Positions 7,907 through 15,174 of a DNA stretch of 23,490 bases are shown one piece after another. The notes under the pieces were generated by a model. The model saw nothing but the letters and a program-made list of their open reading frames with translations, was not told where the DNA came from and made no database searches. Source of the stretch: a bacterium (GTDB taxonomy: Bacteria > NPL-UPA2 > JAUVJM01). The stretch is taken from assembly GCA_030596585.1 (NCBI GenBank), contig JAUVJM010000010.1, positions 1 to 23,490 of the forward strand. Direction: 5' to 3'. The translations under genes and the position numbers were made by a program. Within the stretch, counting starts at the first letter, position 1, and every line of letters begins with the position of its first letter.

Positions 7907-8492
7907 AAAACAGGCCATAAGGAGAGAACTGCTTCTCAGGCGCGCCCGCCAGGGAGAAAATGATATCCTCGGGAAAAGTAACCGTATTGAGAAAAGGCTA
8001 TTTTCTCTTGCGGCGTTCAGGGAGGCAAAATGCGTGATGTTCTATGTATCGGTGAAGAAGGAAGTAAGAACACGGGAAATGATTCGCAGGTCCCTCGACA
8101 TGGGGAAGCAGGTCGTTGTCCCCTCGCTGAAACCTGACGGAAGGAGAATCACTCCGTCTCTATTGGTTGATTACGAGAGCGATCTTGAGGAGGGTGTGTT
8201 CGGGATACCGGAACCGAGAGAAGAATGTGTGAGAAGTCTCCCCGTTGAAGATATTGAAATTGTTCTGGTTCCTGGAGTGGCTTTTGATGTGTGCGGAGGC
8301 AGACTTGGCTTCGGAGGGGGGTACTATGATGAGTTTCTGGCAGGGCTCTCTTCGGGGACTGAACGCTGGGGGCTTGCTTTCGAGTTCCAGGTAATTGAAA
8401 AACTGCCGCTTACGGACAGAGATGTCCCTGTGGGAAAAATAATTACTGAGGAGAGCATAATAGATTGTAACAAGCCCTGCGCATTGGCTTGA
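7872..8492 (+). CDS. 5-formyltetrahydrofolate cyclo-ligase
   Basis: Converts 5-formyl-THF to 5,10-methenyl-THF with ATP, returning a storage or inhibitory folate to the active pool. The 206-residue protein has the N-terminal basic helix KQAIRRELLLRRAR, the substrate region VMFYVSVKKEVRTREMI, and the C-terminal signature VPGVAFDVCGGRLGFGGGYYDEFL, which holds the nucleotide-binding GGGYYD loop. The gene starts with GTG inside the end of rarA; AGGAGG ten bases upstream supports this start. The -35 element of the rny promoter overlaps its stop codon. Confidence 0.9.
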   Translation: MRDPVPAGAGDKKQAIRRELLLRRARQGENDILGKSNRIEKRLFSLAAFREAKCVMFYVSVKKEVRTREMIRRSLDMGKQVVVPSLKPDGRRITPSLLVDYESDLEEGVFGIPEPREECVRSLPVEDIEIVLVPGVAFDVCGGRLGFGGGYYDEFLAGLSSGTERWGLAFEFQVIEKLPLTDRDVPVGKIITEESIIDCNKPCALA

Positions 8493-8518
8493 CAGGGGTT
8501 TCTTGCTGGCTATATAAT
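8489..8518 (+). promoter_or_regulatory. Near-consensus sigma70 promoter upstream of rny
   Basis: TTGACA (8489-8494) and TATAAT (8513-8518) are perfect hexamers with an 18-bp spacer. The -35 box overlaps the stop of the preceding gene. Transcription would begin near 8525, giving an rny leader of about 205 nt that includes a whole family A hairpin element. Confidence 0.75.
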
Positions 8519-8547
8519 GCCGGGAGTGAGAAAATACGTAAAGGCAG

Positions 8548-8625
8548 TGTCATTCTGAACGGAGTGAAGAATCTACAAAAGATTCTTCGTCATCCCGAAC
8601 ACTTTCGGGACTTCTCAGAATGACA
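8548..8625. repeat. Inverted-repeat element, family A, complete copy
   Basis: A 78-bp element with perfect 11-bp terminal inverted repeats TGTCATTCTGA and TCAGAATGACA. Two hairpins lie within: GAAGAATCT-ACAAA-AGATTCTTC (8566-8588) and TCCCGAA-CACT-TTCGGGA (8593-8610). Other copies are at 15707-15767, 19166-19196, 21311-21398 and 23214-23275. It is non-coding and MITE-like, and it lies in the rny leader. Confidence 0.8.
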
Positions 8626-8730
8626 GATTGGGCTGTAGTTCACTGAACCCCGTGTCGTAGCGGTCGCATTTATGCGACTTTCTTGAGTTGAAAGCTGACA
8701 GCTGTTTATGAGAAATGGATGGTGACAGAT

Positions 8731-10308
8731 ATGAATATGAGCTGGAATATGGATGCTGTGAGTATTGGATATGTGGGACTTGGAGCGGTTGTTCTGTTTT
8801 TCTGTGGTTATCTGTTCAGGCAGTATGTTATTGAAAGAGGGCGGAGGCGCGCCTACGGCAATGCCAGCGCAATTATTGCGGAGGCGGAGAGGGATGCCGA
8901 GACAAAGAAGCGGGAAGCGGCTCTGGAGTCAAGAGATGAGCTGCATAAGACGAGGGCGCGGTTTGAGGAGGAAACCCGCGACCGGAGACAGGAACTCATG
9001 CGCCTCGAAAGGAGGCTGGAGCAGCGGGAACAGAACATTGACCGCAGGGTGGACCTTCTTGATGGGAAGGAAAAAGATTTTCGTAACAGAGAAAACGATA
9101 TCACCAAACGTGAGGAGCAGTTCAGAGCCAGGCAGAAGGAACTGGATGTGCTTCTTGTGGAAGAAAGGCAGAAACTTCAGCGTATGTCCGGCTTGACGAA
9201 GGAAGAAGCTACCAGACTGCTGCTGGAACAGCTCGAGAAAACTCTGCGTGAAGAAAAAGCGGTGCTATTGAAGCGGATTGAAGATGAGACAAATGCCACT
9301 GCAGAGAAAAAGGCAAGAGAGATTGTCAGCCTTGCTATTCAGAGGTTGGCTTCGGAGCAGGTGGCGGAAGCAACGGTCTCGGTTGTTTCTCTGCCGAACG
9401 ATGAAATGAAAGGGCGAATAATCGGGCGTGAGGGAAGAAACATACGCGCGTTTGAGACCGCAACGGGCATTAACCTCATTATAGATGATACACCTGAAGC
9501 TGTGGTGTTGTCCGGCTTCGATGGTGTGCGAAGAGAGATAGCCCGTCTTTCGCTGGAGAAACTCATTGCCGACGGACGTATTCATCCCGGCCGCATTGAG
9601 GAAGTAGTTAACAAAGCAAAGAGGGACATGGAGGTAAGTATAAGGGAAGATGGTGAGAAAGCCGCTTTTGAGGTAGGAATTGCGGGGCTGCATCCGGAAG
9701 AGATAAGGCTCCTGGGGCGGCTGAAATACAGGACGAGTTACGGGCAGAATGTGCTTGAACATTCGAAAGAGGTTGCGCATCTGGCGGGTATTATGGCGGC
9801 TGAACTCGGAATTGATCAGAAACTGGCGAAGCGCACGGGCTTACTGCATGATATCGGTAAAGCCATAGACCACGAAGTAGAAGGAACGCATACCCAGATT
9901 GGCGTAGACCTGATGAGAAAATACGGGGAGGCGGAAGAGGTTATAGACGCTGTAGCTACCCATCATTCCGAGCCGGAGCCGAAAACCGTCCTTGGTGTGC
10001 TGATTCAGGCGGCGGATGCGATGTCGGCGGCGAGACCCGGTGCCCGCATAGAGACATGGGAGACGTATGCGCGGCGTCTGGAGAAACTGGAGAAGGTTGC
10101 TGATTCCTTCCCCGGCGTCGAGAAATGTTTTGCCATCCAGGCGGGGCGTGAGATTCGTGTCATGGTAAAACCCGATCAGGTGAGCGATGCCGAGGCGGCT
10201 ATGCTTGCCCGCCAGATAGGAAAGAAGATAGAGGACGAACTTAATTATCCGGGGCAGATCAAGGTGACCTTGATTCGTGAGACCCGTGTTGTGGATTATG
10301 CCAGGTGA
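8731..10308 (+). CDS. rny: Ribonuclease Y
   Basis: Membrane-anchored endoribonuclease that starts mRNA decay. In order (525 residues): an N-terminal membrane segment (SIGYVGLGAVVLFFCGYLF), a long charged coiled coil (about 30-190), and a KH RNA-binding domain with GRIIGREGRNIRAFE near residue 230. An HD domain follows with HSKEVAHLAG near 344, LLHDIGKAIDHE near 372 (the catalytic HD pair) and ATHHSEPEP; the C-terminal domain ends IKVTLIRETRVVDYAR. Length is typical (about 515-530). I chose the ATG at 8731 because GGTGA lies five bases upstream; an in-frame ATG at 8719 would add four residues. ymdB follows, as in many bacteria. Confidence 0.97.
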   Translation: MNMSWNMDAVSIGYVGLGAVVLFFCGYLFRQYVIERGRRRAYGNASAIIAEAERDAETKKREAALESRDELHKTRARFEEETRDRRQELMRLERRLEQREQNIDRRVDLLDGKEKDFRNRENDITKREEQFRARQKELDVLLVEERQKLQRMSGLTKEEATRLLLEQLEKTLREEKAVLLKRIEDETNATAEKKAREIVSLAIQRLASEQVAEATVSVVSLPNDEMKGRIIGREGRNIRAFETATGINLIIDDTPEAVVLSGFDGVRREIARLSLEKLIADGRIHPGRIEEVVNKAKRDMEVSIREDGEKAAFEVGIAGLHPEEIRLLGRLKYRTSYGQNVLEHSKEVAHLAGIMAAELGIDQKLAKRTGLLHDIGKAIDHEVEGTHTQIGVDLMRKYGEAEEVIDAVATHHSEPEPKTVLGVLIQAADAMSAARPGARIETWETYARRLEKLEKVADSFPGVEKCFAIQAGREIRVMVKPDQVSDAEAAMLARQIGKKIEDELNYPGQIKVTLIRETRVVDYAR

Positions 10309-10361
10309 GCAGGAGATAAGGGGTTGCCGCAGGATAGGATTGATTTTTACCGGAGGTGATT

Positions 10362-11171
10362 TTGGAGCGAGACAGGAAGCTAAGAGTCCTTTTTATCGGT
10401 GATGTGGTGGGTAAGCCGGGGCGCAGGGTAATTTCCAGGCTTCTGCCGGATTTCAGAAAGGAGTCTAACATTGATTTCTGCATTGCGAATGGGGAGAATG
10501 CTGCCGGGGGGATTGGTATAACCTCCGAGGTTGTTGAAGAGCTGCTTGCAAGCGGGATTGACATTCTCACTTCCGGAAATCACATCTGGGACAAGAAAGA
10601 GATAGTGAAGAGGATTGACGGTCTCCCGCGCCTGCTCAGACCTTCGAATTATCCGGACGGCGTGCCGGGAAGGGGAGCCGCGGTTGTTAGAATAGCGGAC
10701 GGTGTAGAGATAGGTATCCTGAATGTTGCCGGACGTGTGTTTATGGCAAGCCTTGACTGTCCTTTTCGGGTAAGCGAGCGAAAGATAAAAGAGATCAGAA
10801 AGTCAACGCCCGTTGTGTTTGTGGACATACATGCTGAGGCAACAGCGGAGAAAATTGCTCTCGGGTGGTTTTTGGACGGGCTTGTTTCCGCTGTTATCGG
10901 AACGCATACGCATGTGCAGACTGCTGATGAGAGGATACTCCCCGGCGGCACAGCCTACATCAGTGATGCCGGCATGACGGGTTCCTTCGATTCGGTCATC
11001 GGTGTTAAGAAAGAGCACGTTCTCCAGCGTTTCCTTACCCAGATGCCAATCCGTTTCGATGTGGCAGGTGATGACCTGCGCATTTCCGGTGTGATTGTCG
11101 AAGTGGACATTGCGTCGGGCAAAGCGAGCCGTATTGAGCGCTTTCAATGCAGAAATACAGATGATCAGTGA
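10362..11171 (+). CDS. ymdB: YmdB-family metallophosphoesterase
   Basis: Member of the TIGR00282/YmdB family, cytoplasmic metal-dependent phosphodiesterases reported to act on cyclic nucleotides and to affect RNA processing and biofilm decisions. The 269-residue product shows the family motifs in order: VLFIGDVVGKPGRRV, ANGENAAGGIGIT, TSGNHIWDKKEIV, FVDIHAEATAEK, GTHTHVQTADERILPGGTAYI and DAGMTGS. The dinuclear metal ligands are present (Asp in GDVV, Asn in GEN context, His in GNH and GTHTH). The start is probably the TTG at 10362, five bases after GGAGG; an in-frame GTG at 10356 lies within that site. Located 53 bp after rny, a common pairing. Confidence 0.92.
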   Translation: MERDRKLRVLFIGDVVGKPGRRVISRLLPDFRKESNIDFCIANGENAAGGIGITSEVVEELLASGIDILTSGNHIWDKKEIVKRIDGLPRLLRPSNYPDGVPGRGAAVVRIADGVEIGILNVAGRVFMASLDCPFRVSERKIKEIRKSTPVVFVDIHAEATAEKIALGWFLDGLVSAVIGTHTHVQTADERILPGGTAYISDAGMTGSFDSVIGVKKEHVLQRFLTQMPIRFDVAGDDLRISGVIVEVDIASGKASRIERFQCRNTDDQ

Positions 11172-11222
11172 TAACAGTTTTGCTGTTGTCAAGATCCTCT
11201 AATCCGAGAGCTGAGGGATATT

Positions 11223-11846
11223 TTGATAGAAAATTCCGTAAGTTCATATCTTGAGGCAGCGGCGGCGCGTTCGCCTGCGCCTGGAGGAGGGAGTGTCTGC
11301 GCGCTGACGGGCGCACTGGGCGCGTCAATGGTGAGTATGGCTGCGAATTTTACGGTTGGGAAGAAGAAGTATGAAGATGTTCAGGATGAGGTAAAGAACA
11401 TACTTTCTGAATCTGAAAAGCTTCGTTTGAGATTGACTGAGCTTGTGGACGAGGATGTTGAAGCTTATTCGGCGGTTTCGTCTGCCTATTCTCTTTCCAA
11501 AGAGACGGACGACGAGAGGAAAACGCGCGCTGAGCAGATTGCCCGGGCGACGAAGGATGCGGTCGGTGTTCCTCTTGAGGTCGCGGGATGTTGTTTCAGA
11601 GTGCTTGAACTATGCCGGCGCCTGGTTGATATCGGGAACAGGAATCTTATCAGCGATGTTGGAGTTGCTGTTTTGCTTGCTGAGGCGGCTTTGCGCGGAG
11701 CGGACGTTAACGTGGAGGTCAATCTTGTCAGTTTGAGTGATGCTTCTTTTGTCGAAGAGAAAAGGTCGGTGATGAAGCCGTATTTGGAAGAGGGCGGGAA
11801 AATATTGAAAGAGGTGGCCGCGAAGGTAACAAACGCGATCCACTAA
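11223..11846 (+). CDS. fchA: Cyclodeaminase/cyclohydrolase family protein (FchA-like)
   Basis: Family of formimidoyl-THF cyclodeaminase and methenyl-THF cyclohydrolase. The 207-residue, mostly helical protein has the typical start ARSPAPGGGSVCALTGALGASMVSMAANFT, then KEDVQ-like KKYEDVQDEV, an EDVEAYSAV segment and the C-terminal GNRNLISDVGVAVLLAEAA, where family members bind folate. Either activity would feed 5,10-methenyl- or formyl-THF pools, like the cyclo-ligase at 7872. No FtcD formiminotransferase is nearby, so cyclohydrolase-like use is possible. The start is a TTG with GAGGGAT about six bases upstream. Confidence 0.85.
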   Translation: MIENSVSSYLEAAAARSPAPGGGSVCALTGALGASMVSMAANFTVGKKKYEDVQDEVKNILSESEKLRLRLTELVDEDVEAYSAVSSAYSLSKETDDERKTRAEQIARATKDAVGVPLEVAGCCFRVLELCRRLVDIGNRNLISDVGVAVLLAEAALRGADVNVEVNLVSLSDASFVEEKRSVMKPYLEEGGKILKEVAAKVTNAIH

Positions 11847-11867
11847 TTAAGACTTACGGCTGTTTTT

Positions 11868-12140
11868 ATGGTCAGAGCGCATTTGATAATCTCAGGGATT
11901 GTGCAGGGAGTTTTCTTTCGCCATTATACCTGCCAGCGGGCACACGAGCTGGGTGTAAGCGGCTGGGTTAAGAACAGGATGGATGGAGATGTAGAGGCGG
12001 TTCTTGAGGGAGAGCCTGCAAAGGTGGAGGAGATAGTGAAATGGTGTCATCAAGGTTCTCCTGGAGCAGTGGTTACGGAAGTGAAAGTTTTCTGGGAAGA
12101 TTACAAAAATGAATTTAGTCAGTTCTCGACAAAGCTATGA
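11868..12140 (+). CDS. acyP: Acylphosphatase
   Basis: Small cytoplasmic enzyme that hydrolyses acyl phosphates to carboxylate and phosphate. At 90 residues it matches the family length. It has both active-site blocks: GIVQGVFFRHYTCQRA, with the catalytic Arg in FFR, and VSGWVKNRMDGDVEAVLEG, with the catalytic Asn in VKN. The ribosome binding site is poor. The stop overlaps the queH start as ATGA, indicating translational coupling. Physiological substrate is not evident from context. Confidence 0.92.
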   Translation: MVRAHLIISGIVQGVFFRHYTCQRAHELGVSGWVKNRMDGDVEAVLEGEPAKVEEIVKWCHQGSPGAVVTEVKVFWEDYKNEFSQFSTKL

Positions 12141-12691
12141 ACATGCAGCGATCTCGAGAGAAAAAGCTTCTTCTTCATGTCTGTTGTGCGCCCTGCGCAA
12201 CGCATGTTGTGCAGGAACTTGAGTCCTCTTTTACGGTAAGAGCATATTTCTTTAATCCGAATATCCATCCTGAAAAAGAATACTATCTCAGGCTTTCGGA
12301 GTTCCGTCGTTATGCTTCCCTCACCGGCATTGAAATTATAGAAGGTGAGTACGAGACGGAAGACTGGTTTGCGGATATAGAGGGTTATGAGGGTGAGCCC
12401 GAAGGCGGGGAGAGATGCAGGCTCTGTTACCTCCACAGGATTCGGAAGACGGCTATCCTCGCGGGGAAGATGCATTATGACTTTTTTACGACCACGTTGA
12501 CTACAGGTCCCACCAAGAAGGCAGATGTCATCAATGAGATAGGGACCGCGGCGGGGGAGGAATGCGGGGTGGAGTTCCTGTGTGCTGATTTCAAGAAGCG
12601 CGGCGGATTCAAGAAAAGCTGTGAGTTGAGCAAACAGTTTGCTTTGTACCGCCAGAACTATTGCGGCTGTACCTTCAGTAAAAACAATTAA
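12137..12691 (+). CDS. queH: Epoxyqueuosine reductase QueH
   Basis: QueH reduces epoxyqueuosine to queuosine at the wobble base of GUN tRNAs, replacing the unrelated QueG in many bacteria. The 184-residue protein carries the family cysteine sets that bind metal/Fe-S: HVCCAPCATHV near the N-terminus, RCRLCYLHR in the middle and YRQNYCGCTFS at the C-terminus. FFTTTLTTGPTKK is also typical of the family (formerly DUF208). The start is ATGA-coupled to acyP; a second ATG two codons on is possible. Other queuosine genes are not in the window. The TAA stop lies in the first unit of a 7-bp tandem array. Confidence 0.92.
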   Translation: MNMQRSREKKLLLHVCCAPCATHVVQELESSFTVRAYFFNPNIHPEKEYYLRLSEFRRYASLTGIEIIEGEYETEDWFADIEGYEGEPEGGERCRLCYLHRIRKTAILAGKMHYDFFTTTLTTGPTKKADVINEIGTAAGEECGVEFLCADFKKRGGFKKSCELSKQFALYRQNYCGCTFSKNN

Positions 12692-12720
12692 GAATTACGA
12701 ATTAGAAATTACGAATGGGA
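12686..12720. repeat. 7-bp tandem repeat at queH stop
   Basis: Five phased units: AATTAAG, AATTACG, AATTAGA, AATTACG, AATGGGA. The queH stop (TAA, 12689-12691) is inside the first unit. Different sequence from, but same period as, the arrays at pheA, ribBA and ribH. Confidence 0.75.
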
Positions 12721-12761
12721 AAAGATAGACGAATTGTAACCACTAAGCATGATAGAGAAAA

Positions 12762-12887
12762 TACTAAATACTAAGCTCGAAACACTAAACAAATCCAAAA
12801 CCCGAAACTCAAAGCCCAAAACAGTTTTTGATTTATGGTTTTGTATTTAGAGTTTATCTAGGATTTAGGGTTTAGTGCTTAGGATTT
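12762..12887. repeat. Heptad-phased A+T-rich imperfect palindrome (TTTAGGG-like)
   Basis: About 18 consecutive 7-bp units can be read in phase. The left arm holds ATACTAA, ATACTAA, GCTCGAA, ACACTAA; the right arm holds TAGGATT, TAGGGTT, TAGTGCT, TAGGATT. The right arm is roughly the reverse complement of the left, so the region forms a long imperfect palindrome. It resembles plant-type telomere repeats by sequence only. No coding signal is seen. It fills most of the queH-to-PP-loop gene gap. Confidence 0.65.
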
Positions 12888-12912
12888 TCCCGAACAGGGT
12901 GAGGAATATCTT
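12888..12912. repeat. Degenerate family A fragment in leader of PP-loop gene
   Basis: TCCCGAACAGGGTGAGGAATATCTT closely matches the piece ahead of rarA (6524-6547) and the left arm of family A. Its GTGAGG is the only Shine-Dalgarno-like sequence before the ATG at 12917. Confidence 0.45.
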
Positions 12913-12916
12913 AACA

Positions 12917-13909
12917 ATGGTGAAAGCAGTAGTGCTTTTTTCAGGGGGGCTTGACAGTTGTTTGGTTGTGTCCATTGTCAGGGACATGGGTGTCGAGGTG
13001 GAAGCTCTGCATTTTCACACGGGATTCCATTCCGGGACTGACTCTGAGGCGTCCTTGAGAGAGATACTGGGCATGGGTGAGAGCCTGGGGCTCAGCGTGA
13101 AAGTTGTAGATATTTCGGAGGAGCTTCTTGGGATTGTCCTGCATCCGCGATTTGGGTACGGCTCGGGGATGAATCCTTGCCTTGATTGCCGTCTTGCGAT
13201 GCTTATAAAAGCGCGGGATTATCTTAGGGAGAGCGGTGCCAAATTCGTAGTTACGGGCGAAGTTCTCGGTCAGCGTCCGATGTCGCAGTACCGGAATGCT
13301 CTGATGATGCTTGAGAAGGAGAGCGGCTTAACCGGTCTGATACTCAGGCCGCTTTCCGGCAGGCTTCTGCCTGAGACGGTTCCCGAGAAAGAAGGCTGGG
13401 TGAAGAGGGATGAACTGTTTGCGATTCAGGGCAAGTCCCGAAAGGAACAGATAGCTCTTGCAGAGCAGATGGGAATTGTGAAGTACAGCCAGCCGGCGGG
13501 AGGATGCATTCTTACTGATGCAAATTTCAGCCGCAGGCTGAGGGACCTTATCTCGCACCGCGAAACGGTTACCGTGGAGGATTTAGCCATACTCAAGGCG
13601 GGAAGGCATTTGCGCATAAGTAAAGACTTGAAAGTGGTTGTTGGGCGCAACCATGTCGAAAATGGCTTTCTGGAGAAATACAGGCAGGGGAGGTGGTCTT
13701 TTCGGGCAATGGATTATAAAGGACCTCTGACTATTCTTGAAGGCGAGCCCGGGAGAAAAGAGATAGAACAGGCTGCGGGTATTACCGCAGGGTATAGTGA
13801 TGGGGCAGAAGAGCTTGTTGTTCGTGTTCGGTATGAGAAAGACGGCGAGGCGGGTGAGGTGAGTGTGTCGCCATTGAGGAGAGAAGTCGTATCCGCCTGG
13901 CTCATATGA
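12917..13909 (+). CDS. PP-loop ATPase, tRNA thiolation (MnmA/ThiI-like) family
   Basis: The 330-residue protein begins with a PP-loop ATP pyrophosphatase motif, LFSGGLDS (residues 7-14). MNPCLDCRLAML (Cys88, Cys91), VTGEVLGQRPMSQ and PAGGCILTD (Cys197) follow. The cysteines sit where MnmA-type tRNA 2-thiouridylases keep their catalytic pair. The C-terminal third (LKVVVGRNHVENGFLEKY) resembles the small NFACT-R/DUF814-type RNA-binding domain. A role in sulfur modification of tRNA is likely; the exact target base is unknown. The ATG at 12917 directly precedes the PP-loop; GTGAGG about twelve bases upstream is distant. Downstream of queH, another tRNA modification gene. Canonical MnmA is longer and has a different C-terminal domain. 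Confidence 0.82.
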   Translation: MVKAVVLFSGGLDSCLVVSIVRDMGVEVEALHFHTGFHSGTDSEASLREILGMGESLGLSVKVVDISEELLGIVLHPRFGYGSGMNPCLDCRLAMLIKARDYLRESGAKFVVTGEVLGQRPMSQYRNALMMLEKESGLTGLILRPLSGRLLPETVPEKEGWVKRDELFAIQGKSRKEQIALAEQMGIVKYSQPAGGCILTDANFSRRLRDLISHRETVTVEDLAILKAGRHLRISKDLKVVVGRNHVENGFLEKYRQGRWSFRAMDYKGPLTILEGEPGRKEIEQAAGITAGYSDGAEELVVRVRYEKDGEAGEVSVSPLRREVVSAWLI

Positions 13910-13912
13910 TAT

Positions 13913-13940
13913 GTCATCCCCCGGCTTGACCGGGGGATTC
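13913..13940. repeat. G+C-rich hairpin, half of nested palindrome family
   Basis: TGTCATCCCCCGG-CTTGA-CCGGGGGATTC forms a perfect 7-bp stem (13918-13936). It resembles one half of the element at 3869-3943, including the TGTCAT end. It lies just after the PP-loop gene and might slow transcription, but no T-tract follows. Confidence 0.6.
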
Positions 13941-14017
13941 AGAGGAAATGATTGCAATTTTGCCTGGAGTTGCTCAAAATACAAATGTCCATTTTGGACG
14001 AAGAGAGATATTGAGGC

Positions 14018-15121
14018 ATGGATGAAATATACATGCGCAGGGCACTTCGCCTTGCGGCAAAAGGCTGGGGAAGAGTAAGTCCCAATCCGATGGTCGGAGC
14101 AGTGCTGGTGAAACGTGGCACGGTTATTGCCGAGGGCTATCATCGCGGGGCAGGGAAGAAACATGCGGAAGTGGAAGCCCTGGACAGAGCAGGACGGAAA
14201 GCGAAGGGAGCCGCACTGTACGTTAATATGGAGCCGTGCGTCCATTATGGGAGAACGCCGCCATGTGTTGACAGGATTATCGGCGCGGGCATTAAAAAAG
14301 CGGTTATTGGGATGAAAGATCCCAATCCTCTTGTTTCAGGGAAGGGAATTGCGAAACTGGAGAAGGCTGGTGTTAAAACGGAAGTGGGGTTGTTGCAGGA
14401 AGAGGCAGAAAAGCTGAACGAAATCTTTGTGAAGTACATAACAACGGGAAAGCCGTTCGTGACCGTAAAAGTCGCAATGAGCCTTGATGGAAAAATATCT
14501 ACCAGGGACGGTGATTCGAAATGGATAACGGGCGAGAAAGCAAGAAGGCTTGTGCATAGAATCCGTTGCGGGGTTGACGGGGTCCTTGTCGGTGTGAATA
14601 CGGTAATCAAAGATGACCCGCAGTTAACCGCGAGATATGGAAGATGTTCTAACCAGCCTCTGAGAATAATAGTTGACAGCAAGTGCCGCATTCCACTCGG
14701 CGCAGGAGTCCTTTCCGAGAATCCCTCAAACGTAATCATAGTGACGACCGGTTTGTGTAAGAATGGTAAGAAGCTCAGGAAAGCGGGCGCCAGAGTGCTG
14801 AGAGTGAGGAGCAGCGGCGGCAGAGTCAACCTGGCGGAACTTATGAGGGAACTCGGGAAGCAAGGCGTGACGTCGGTTCTGATCGAGGGTGGAGGGGAAG
14901 TAATAGCCTCGGCTGTCTTTTCCGGAATAGCTGACAGGGTGTTGTTTTTCATTGCTCCTATGATAGTCGGGGGCAGGGATGCTCTGACTCCTGTGGAAGG
15001 GAAGGGGATTAGCCGAATTAGCGGGGCGATTGGAATCAGCCGGATGAAAGTCCGACGGATTGGAGAGGATATTCTTGTGGAAGGATATCTTTTTAAGAAC
15101 ATGATGAAAAGTGTTGCATAA
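14018..15121 (+). CDS. ribD: Bifunctional diaminohydroxyphosphoribosylaminopyrimidine deaminase/reductase RibD
   Basis: Catalyses the deamination and side-chain reduction that follow GTP cyclohydrolase II in riboflavin synthesis. The 367-residue protein has an N-terminal cytidine-deaminase-like domain (YMRRALRLAAKGWGRVSPNP; zinc motifs HAEVEAL and EPCVHYGRTPPCVDRI). The C-terminal reductase domain starts near residue 148 (PFVTVKVAMSLDGKIS, GVDGVLVGVNTVIKDDP, LIEGGGEVIASA). The start at 14018 matches the family's DE-Y-M beginning. GAAGAGAG lies about eleven bases upstream. The last codons and stop lie within the promoter/operator of the toxin-antitoxin genes. Confidence 0.96.
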   Translation: MDEIYMRRALRLAAKGWGRVSPNPMVGAVLVKRGTVIAEGYHRGAGKKHAEVEALDRAGRKAKGAALYVNMEPCVHYGRTPPCVDRIIGAGIKKAVIGMKDPNPLVSGKGIAKLEKAGVKTEVGLLQEEAEKLNEIFVKYITTGKPFVTVKVAMSLDGKISTRDGDSKWITGEKARRLVHRIRCGVDGVLVGVNTVIKDDPQLTARYGRCSNQPLRIIVDSKCRIPLGAGVLSENPSNVIIVTTGLCKNGKKLRKAGARVLRVRSSGGRVNLAELMRELGKQGVTSVLIEGGGEVIASAVFSGIADRVLFFIAPMIVGGRDALTPVEGKGISRISGAIGISRMKVRRIGEDILVEGYLFKNMMKSVA

Positions 15122-15149
15122 TGCATCCTTTTGTGGTAGTATTGCAACA
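15112..15149 (+). promoter_or_regulatory. Promoter and likely operator of the toxin-antitoxin cassette
   Basis: TTGCAT (15114-15119) and TAGTAT (15137-15142) with a 17-bp spacer form a good sigma70 promoter. It is bracketed by a 7-bp inverted repeat, TGTTGCA (15112-15118) and TGCAACA (15143-15149). A smaller palindrome, TGCATAATGCA, lies at 15115-15125. Such repeats over a promoter are typical binding sites for autoregulating antitoxins; the binding itself is inferred. The -35 box and the ribD stop codon overlap. Confidence 0.6.
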
Positions 15150-15174
15150 TGGAAGAAAAAAGGAGGATTCTATC

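Noticed and set aside
12860..12887. Genuine telomere sequence
   Set aside because: The TTTAGGG-like units are few and degenerate, lie within a long palindrome, and are in the middle of a bacterial gene block.
12686..12916. CRISPR array in the repeat-rich gap
   Set aside because: Repeats are contiguous 7-bp units with no unique spacers of regular length, and no cas genes are present.
13910..14017. FMN riboswitch ahead of ribD
   Set aside because: The 108-bp gap has a G+C hairpin and A+T-rich sequence but none of the conserved FMN-element blocks, and it is too short for the full structure.
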